This document shows, piece by piece, positions 58,549 to 64,000 of a stretch of DNA of 64,000 nt. Every line of letters begins with the position of its first letter. The stretch's first letter is position 1. Origin of the DNA: Pyrrhosoma nymphula (Eukaryota; Arthropoda; Insecta; Odonata; Coenagrionidae); contig OY754327.1 in NCBI GenBank assembly GCA_963573305.1, positions 185,140,386-185,204,385 on the forward strand. Direction: 5' to 3'. The notes under the pieces were generated by a model. The model saw only the letters and a program-made list of their open reading frames with translations. It was not told the origin of the DNA and made no database searches. The position numbers and the translations under genes were made by a program.

Positions 58549-58700
58549 TTAACACTTTCAGTGCGGGCGTAATTTTCGAGTTTATGGACAGTGGTGAAAA
58601 GTATTTTAAGTCTAGTCCCCGTGACTGCTTAAGCAGTTGCCCGCCATGGGCTAGAAGGCAGCATGACTGCTTAAGCAGTCATCTGCTCTTAAAGTGTTAA
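58549..58700. mobile_element. 152-bp TTAA MITE (piggyBac-like)
   Basis: TTAA at both edges (58549-58552 and 58697-58700) followed by inverted ends CACTTTCAG and CACTTTAAG. The interior has two palindromes, GACTGCTTAAGCAGT (58623-58637) and GACTGCTTAAGCAGTC (58665-58680). Excision with one TTAA restores the Tigger reading LDSFNGHV, which shows it is an insertion. Confidence 0.8.
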
Positions 58701-60641
58701 ATGAATCTAGCACAAGCATTGATGGCATGTTGAGGAGAGTGGTCTTCTCTTGTCAAACCACTTTCACCCTGTCTCTCACTAAGTCTTCGGTCATCCACTC
58801 TTTCTCTTGAGCCCTTCATGAATCCCAGGAGGAAACTTATCTATTAGCAGAGTTTTTCCTCTTATATATCACAAAGGGTGGTAGCTCCCTTCCATCAGCT
58901 GTGATGCCCAACGCACATAATTCTTGTCTTTTCATTTCCCGTTGTTTTAATTGACACTGATTTTGATTCTTTCTCTTCCACAGTAGTAGCACTGGGCATG
59001 TTAAAATAGATTGGTGTCTGGTCAGGATTGCCAATTTGCCCCAACAAGTAACATTGCCGCAGCCATAGGTGAATGATGAAATGCCGGAAACGTAGCATGT
59101 TCTCTTCATAGAATTGTGGTAGCCGCTGAGCGACCGTTGTTCGCCTTTGCAGGGAAAACCCATTCCTCTTCATTATCCTCCATTACCACCCAGAACTTGC
59201 ATGGAAATCCACCCTCGAAGTCCCCATTTCACACACAATCATTCTAGCTTCTGTACAGATCATATTGCATGTGACAGCTAAAATGTTCTTTCGATTTTCA
59301 CATACAAATCTGACAACATACACTTCCAATTCCGTGTGTCTGCAGGTATTTGAACCCTGAAATGTGCAGCAAGATGCAGAGGTTTTGAGTAATGGAGGAA
59401 GCTGTGTTCACCAAAGTCGGAAACTCTTTCTGCCCACATCGTGTATCCCACTGAGGTTGAAGAGTTCTCTGGTTTCCCAATGGATGATGGTGTTCGTCTG
59501 CACGTCTATGTTTCAATAGCATATTCTGCAATCATCTTCAGGGTGAATAGATGGTCGGAAGACAATGGTGGACTACACCATTGAAATGTCGGTGCAGATC
59601 AATATCATTACTTGATAGGAAACCTGAAAACGCTTTATCCTAAGCAATTGCCGGGAAAACCTCAGATCTCTCTTATCCCCTTAGGGGCTTTTTGCATTGC
59701 ATTAATGTGACAGGCAGCACAATTTTCTTAACTGGTACTACCAGTCCACTAGACAGTGTTAAGAGTTTTTGTCTAGAATGGTACTCATCAGTGTGCATAC
59801 ATATTCATCTTTCTCAGTGGGATTTTGGAAAATTTTCATTGTATAATTAATTTTATTTCATCACGGTTCATAGTATTGGCATTGTAATGAATTATACTTA
59901 GGCTTAGTGGAATTTTCAGTGGTGGTGAAATTCTCTGTCCACAGTTATCACTTCAGTGCAGTTTATTGTAGACTTCTCATTTTCTTCAGTGAACTGTCTC
60001 TGGATATTGAAGCTGCCCTCTATAATCTGGTTTGATTTGCATTAGAGAAAAATATTTCTTAGTGCTTTTCTTTCCATTGTTAGACTTTTCTTGCATCGTG
60101 GTAATGTATTACAGGATCTAGTGACTATCGAGGAGCTAATTTTTTTATTACTCCAGGTATAGCAATCAGTGATGATGGAAACATCCCCTGATTGCTAACT
60201 GGTAAAGTGGTGTAGATGATATATGGAGAAGTGAGAGACAAAATTCCAAATGTGTATTGTGTTTTAGCTTTGTGCAAAGGGTTTGTTGTGGTGCATAATT
60301 TAAGATACATCGATTAATTACCTCTATCCAATTTGGAGACTGCAAGTTTGTGGTGTGGTTTATATTTGGGGAATAATTATTTTCAAGGAAGCAAAAGGAG
60401 TTGTGTGTGGCCTTTCCCTTCTTCAGTAGTTCCTCGAGCTCTCTGAAGAATATCTAGTTGGTCATTGGTCCGCTTGGTTCTTTTTATTCCTTAGCTCTTG
60501 AAAATTACTCTTATTTATTCCATGACATGCCCTTTAAATTTTATCTAATGCTTGCTAATTGTTTTCTTAGTTGTGCCTGAAAATCATATGTTGTTGTTAC
60601 AGTTATTTAATTTCATTACAATGGTCTTGATTTTTTTTCAG

Positions 60642-60775
60642 AATTGGATGTCTTATGGATATGATCTAAAAGATGAAACTAGAGACAAAAATGCTGCTCA
60701 TTCGTCAATGTTCTTCTCAGTAACTTTGTGTATTGTGATAGGAGGCTTCTTCTTCACATATATGCCAGATTACCA
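60642..60775 (+). CDS. NDUFB11: NDUFB11 exon 2 (transmembrane segment)
   Basis: A T8-CAG acceptor precedes NWMSYGYDLKDETRDKNAAH and SSMFFSVTLCIVIGGFFFTY, then MPDYQ shared with exon 3. The N-W-x-S-Y-G-(F/Y)-D start and the hydrophobic segment of about 18 residues followed by Y-x-PDY are the signature of NDUFB11. The donor CA/GTGAGT leaves phase 2. It is separated from exon 1 by 9475 bp of transposon-rich intron. Confidence 0.92.
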
Positions 60776-60905
60776 GTGAGTATGAATCGTTGGTATTGCA
60801 TGGTGACTCATGATGGCTGAAATCCCCGTTGCTCACTTTTTGCATACTCACTGATGGGGACATGCTGCCTTCTGACCTTTTTTCTCTCCTCTCCTCCCAT
60901 CTCAG

Positions 60906-61056
60906 GTTAAGGGATTGGTCGCAGAGGGAGGCCTACCTTCAGTTGCGACACCGCGAGCAGAATGGACTCCCTTTGATTGATCGCAACTATGTCGACCCGA
61001 CTTCAATGGAGCTCCCCTCGGATGAAGAGCTTGGGGAAACAGAAATCATTATTTAA
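60906..61056 (+). CDS. NDUFB11: NDUFB11 exon 3 (C-terminus)
   Basis: After a CTCAG acceptor the exon encodes LRDWSQREAYLQLRHREQNG and LPLIDRNYVDPTSMELPSDE, ending ELGETEIII-stop. This is the most conserved part of NDUFB11 orthologues (DW.QREA.L.LR.RE..GLPLI...P..I.LP.DEELG). The first G completes the split Gln codon. Intron 2 is only 130 bp. No frame damage anywhere in exons 1-3, so the gene looks functional. Confidence 0.95.
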
Positions 61057-61148
61057 GTGTTTGCCAGTTTCAAATGATGTACATAGAAATTCTCGTCAAA
61101 TGCTTTGTTTTGTTAGATTGTGCTTAGGATTATACTTAAAGAGTTTGA

Positions 61149-61154
61149 AATAAA
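61149..61154 (+). terminator. poly(A) signal of NDUFB11
   Basis: AATAAA 93 bp after the stop codon, followed by A-rich and T-rich sequence. It predicts a 3' UTR of about 110-120 nt. Confidence 0.7.
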
Positions 61155-61179
61155 AGAAATTACTTGTAATTCATCTTTT

Positions 61180-61905
61180 ACGTACCTACCCGTCACAAGA
61201 TTCCCTTTCAGGGTAAGCAAAGTCAAAGAACTTACAATAAGTTAATGCTGTGTAGGCCTAAGAAACTGGCTATATTTTAATAATTTCTTCCATAATATCC
61301 AATTCTCGCATACCTATTTTGTTTCTGTTGGATTCATGCGTTGCTTAATACGTGCTCTCCTATCCTTAACACTCCTCACATTCCTACTCTTTAGACTTCC
61401 ACCACCACACAGCACTTGGCATTTGAACTGCTTTTCTTATCTTACCAATGACTTATTATGCATTTTTCAAAAATTATTTTACAGTCTGACCTGGAATACT
61501 TTCTATTTCTGCCCTGTTCTGGAACATTCTACAAAACATTCCCGAACATTTTGGAATATTCTGGAACATAAAACCTTCCAGAACTTTTGAGCATTCTGGA
61601 ATTTCAAAGAATTTTCTGGACAGAACTTTCCGGAGACTTCTAGAGCAGTCGGCTGGCATGCAATTCCCATTGGTACAATCCCCTCTTTTAACACTCATAT
61701 CTCCGAACCCAACCCCTGCAGTTCCTAACCAAAACCTTCTTCATGGATGGGGGATGGAGGACTACCATACATTATAACCATGGGGGTGGAGTGCAGAGTT
61801 ATAGCGGCATGCACATACACACCACACTCACTTTTATCATACATGTATATAGATATTGACTGATTAACTACACTTATCAGTTATTCGCAGTGCTGGTCCG
61901 CTGCT
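61180..61905. other. intergenic DNA, repeated GGAACATTCT-type motif
   Basis: Downstream of NDUFB11. From 61515 to 61650 a loose tandem of TCTGGAACATTCTA/TTCTGGAA motifs resembles clustered inverted NGAAN heat-shock elements. They are more simply a degenerate short repeat. No gene seen. Confidence 0.35.
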
Positions 61906-64000
61906 TAATAATAATAATAATTTTTATTTGTTCTGTGGGATTTCTACAAATCATAGAACACGTCATAAATACATGTAATTTAAACATATTTTACATGTGC
62001 TTCAAACTCAGTCAAGGAATAATATCTCTTCTTTACCAGAAATGTACATAATTCTTTCTTAAATTTTATAAAATTATCAATTTTCTTTATTTTGATAGGA
62101 AGATTATTGTAGACTGTTGAGAGCCTGTATTTGGGACTTTTCTTATGCTGAGCACTATTATTGGGAAATATATGCATATCACAATTTCTTCTTGTTCCAT
62201 AGGAATGCACATTATCATTCTTTACAAAACATTCAGAGTGTGTTTTTACAAATAAGGCACAATACAATACATAAATACATACATGGAAGAGTCAGAAAGC
62301 CATTTTCAGCAAAGACAGGCTTGCAACTAACTCTAGGTTTTAAATTGAAAATAACTCTCAGAGCACTTTTTTGTAAGGCAAAAATCCGTTTAGAGAGGGT
62401 GGAATGACTCCAGAAGATATCATTGTTGCACAAATGAGTATATATATAACTAAAATACACCATTTTTAATGTATTAAATGAGACAGTGTTTCTCAAGGAT
62501 CTGAGAATGTATATACCACGAGACAATTTGTGCGAGATAAAGTTAATATGATCCCTCCAATCAAGAGTTTCATTTAATTTTAAGCCTAAGAAAGAGATGT
62601 AGTCAGGATGTCTGATAGTGGAGTTATTAATATAGAGGAGAGGTAACTGGTCGTGTTTAGTATATGCTGAATGAAATAGTAGAAAATTTGATTTGGTCTC
62701 ATTGATTAGGAATCCATTACTGTAGGTCCATTCAGCCATAGATTGAACGGCTTCACGACTCAGGTTAATAAGCCCTTCTAGGGTTTTGTTTGAAAGTGTG
62801 TGACTTGTGTCATCTGCAAACAGAGTGACAAAACCCTCTTTCAAGTGACAAGGTAGATCATTGATTGCGACAAGGAACAGAATGGGTCCCATAGTAAGGA
62901 GCCCTGTGGTACACCTCGGTTCCAGATTTTCATATCCGACATGTGTGCTCTACTAAACCCATCATCATCAATATACTTCAATTCCACACACAATTTCCTA
63001 TTTGAAAGGTAAGATTTGATGAAGTTCAGGGGAGTGCCTATCACTCCAAGATCCGACAGCTTCTTTAATAATATTGAATGGTCTAGTAGATCGAAAGCTT
63101 TGGTAAAATCATAAAATATTCCTATTGTACTTTCCGATCGATCTAAAGAATTATAGACATAATTAAAAAAATGGAATATTTCTAGCTGAACTGATCTACC
63201 TTTTATATAAGCACATTGATTTTCATAGAGCAATTTTTGAGTGATTAGGAACTGAATTAGCCTCTTAACAAATATTTTTTCAATTATTTTTGAGAAAGAC
63301 GATACTAAAGTGATTGGTCTGTAGTTTTTAGGATCATTTTTTGGTCCTTTTTTGTGTACTGGTATAATTTTCCCAATTTTTAAGGATTCGGGAAAGACAC
63401 CTGAAGAAAAGGAATCATTTATGATATCACAAAGTGGTACACAAATCATATGTGCCACAGATTTGAGTACTCCTGCTGGTATTTCATCAAAACCTACTGA
63501 CCTGCTGTGGGATAGAGATTTTATTGTTGATTTGACTTCTTCACTATCAGTGGGATGTAGAAACATGTTATGCATATGAAGGTTATGTGGAGAAGTGTTT
63601 GAATTCATTTCTTGCCTGCCTCTGGCATTCATTAAAGACGACTCATCTAGGAATGTATTAAGGAACACTTCGGAGACATCTTTAGGATTAGTTATTGTTA
63701 TTTTGTTTATACACAACTCAATATTTGAATATTTGTTTATGAATCCCGTGTGTCTTTTAACAAGATCCCTGGAACATTTGATCTTGTTATTAGAGTTCAG
63801 AATTATTTCATCATTTCGCATGATTCTGTCTTTTGTCACACATTTGTTGAAGTGTCTTTTTAATGCTTTGCACTCAGGAGGAAGTTGTACATTGTTTCTT
63901 TTGCAATCATTGTGCCAGTGCCTAAGGTGCTGGCTCATATCATAAAGATGGGGTGAAAATTGATTACAAGTTCCTTGTCTTACACGAACTAACTGTTTTG
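61906..64000 (-). mobile_element. jockey/CR1-like LINE, RT intact in parts, runs off the window
   Basis: The minus-strand frame is open from the right edge (TCNQFSPHLYDMSQHLRHWH, the endonuclease-RT linker) to 62841: SRSVGFDEIPAGVLKSVAHM, GKIIPVHKKGPKNDPKNYRP (RT finger), ENQCAYIKGRSVQLEIFHFF, FYDFTKAFDLLDH and GVPQGSLL. Near 62890 the frame shifts and the reading continues MGPILFLVAINDLP, LFADDTSHTL (catalytic FADD) and FLGLKLNETLDWRDH. A further shift near 62250 leads to HSYGTRRNCD, SPKYRLSTVYNNLPIKIKKI and a stop at 61980. The 3' end is a (TTA)n tail at 61906-61920. The endonuclease lies beyond the window. Only two or three frame breaks show in 2 kb, so it is fairly young. Confidence 0.85.

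Larger units (their letters stand above)
57005..59560 (-). pseudogene. Tigger/pogo-type transposase, split by two insertions
   Basis: Minus strand, N- to C-terminal: MKRNGFSLQRRTTVAQRLPQ (59173), IGNPDQTPIYFNMPSATTVE (first catalytic Asp in DQTP), VSIKTTGNEKTRIMC, ITADGRELPPFVIYKRK (58850), and LVLDSF-GHVTEEV (second Asp, near 58700 and 58545). After 57343 come DLVIIPGRM, LDVSIN and KDRLKTAHVEW, ending ISNKLDGTEDDITW-MDSDDD near 57005. These are the DDD core and acidic tail of Tigger/jerky-type pogo transposases. The N-terminal CENP-B-like HTH region (59300-59560) is badly shifted. A TTAA MITE interrupts the second Asp motif and an RTE LINE lies just beyond it. Stops and frameshifts confirm it is dead. 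Confidence 0.8.
51167..60641 (+). other. NDUFB11 intron 1, a transposon sink
   Basis: A 9475-bp intron with a GTAAAT donor and TTTTTTTTCAG acceptor. It contains piggyBac, RTE LINE, SINE, palindromic and Tigger remnants in both orientations. Stretches without any recognised element are 51170-52990, 55350-56990 and 59600-60640. I see no nested host gene. Confidence 0.8.

Noticed and set aside
61515..61650. A heat-shock element cluster
   Set aside because: The GGAACATTCT motifs are loosely spaced and look like a decayed short tandem repeat; there is no adjacent heat-shock gene.
63595..63945. A 116-codon plus-strand open frame
   Set aside because: It lies antisense to the LINE linker, which has clear retroelement motifs on the other strand.

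Overview
The window is nuclear DNA of an arthropod, most likely an insect with a large, transposon-rich genome. The evidence is spliceosomal introns, AT-rich non-coding DNA and many eukaryotic transposable elements (TEs). There are no operons, ribosome-binding sites or phage genes. The one host gene I can name is NDUFB11 (complex I ESSS subunit), on the + strand: three exons at 50984-51166, 60642-60775 and 60906-61056, with in-phase joins and a poly(A) signal at 61149. I cannot name the species.

Layout. 1-11.4 kb: non-coding DNA with a degraded RTE-like LINE (2.37-4.25 kb) split by a TTAA-flanked element. 11.4-12.0 kb: a small hAT element with perfect 8-bp target duplications. 12.7-15 kb: an RT-RNase H remnant and a jockey-like LINE end. 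16.6-24.7 kb: the most notable region. Two 1.4-kb arms in inverted orientation enclose a hAT transposase gene (minus strand), a 0.7-kb hAT-type element, and a 4075-bp RAG1/Transib-like transposon inserted exactly inside the hAT C-terminal domain. 25-33.8 kb: a SINE, hAT and LINE remnants, a Harbinger-like element, and a cluster of three Penelope-like fragments with a hammerhead ribozyme core. 34.3-35.8 kb: a TIR element filled with palindromic satellite. 36-42 kb: LINE and uncharacterised TE-type gene remnants.

43.8-50.7 kb looks like a Foldback-type element. Inverted clusters of a ~0.7-kb subrepeat flank a decayed gene of an uncharacterised DDE-like family. 51-61 kb is NDUFB11; its 9.5-kb first intron holds piggyBac and Tigger (pogo) remnants, and the Tigger gene is itself interrupted by an RTE LINE (15-bp target duplication) and a TTAA MITE. 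61.9-64 kb is a LINE on the minus strand that runs off the window.

The best candidate for an unusual system is the RAG1-like element at 18083-22157. It has five exons with phase-compatible GT-AG junctions, one premature stop, a 5-bp target duplication (CGATG), and ends that carry the exact V(D)J heptamer CACAGTG followed, 22 bp further in, by a nonamer-like A-rich block. Family names rest on motif recognition by eye; no database search was run.
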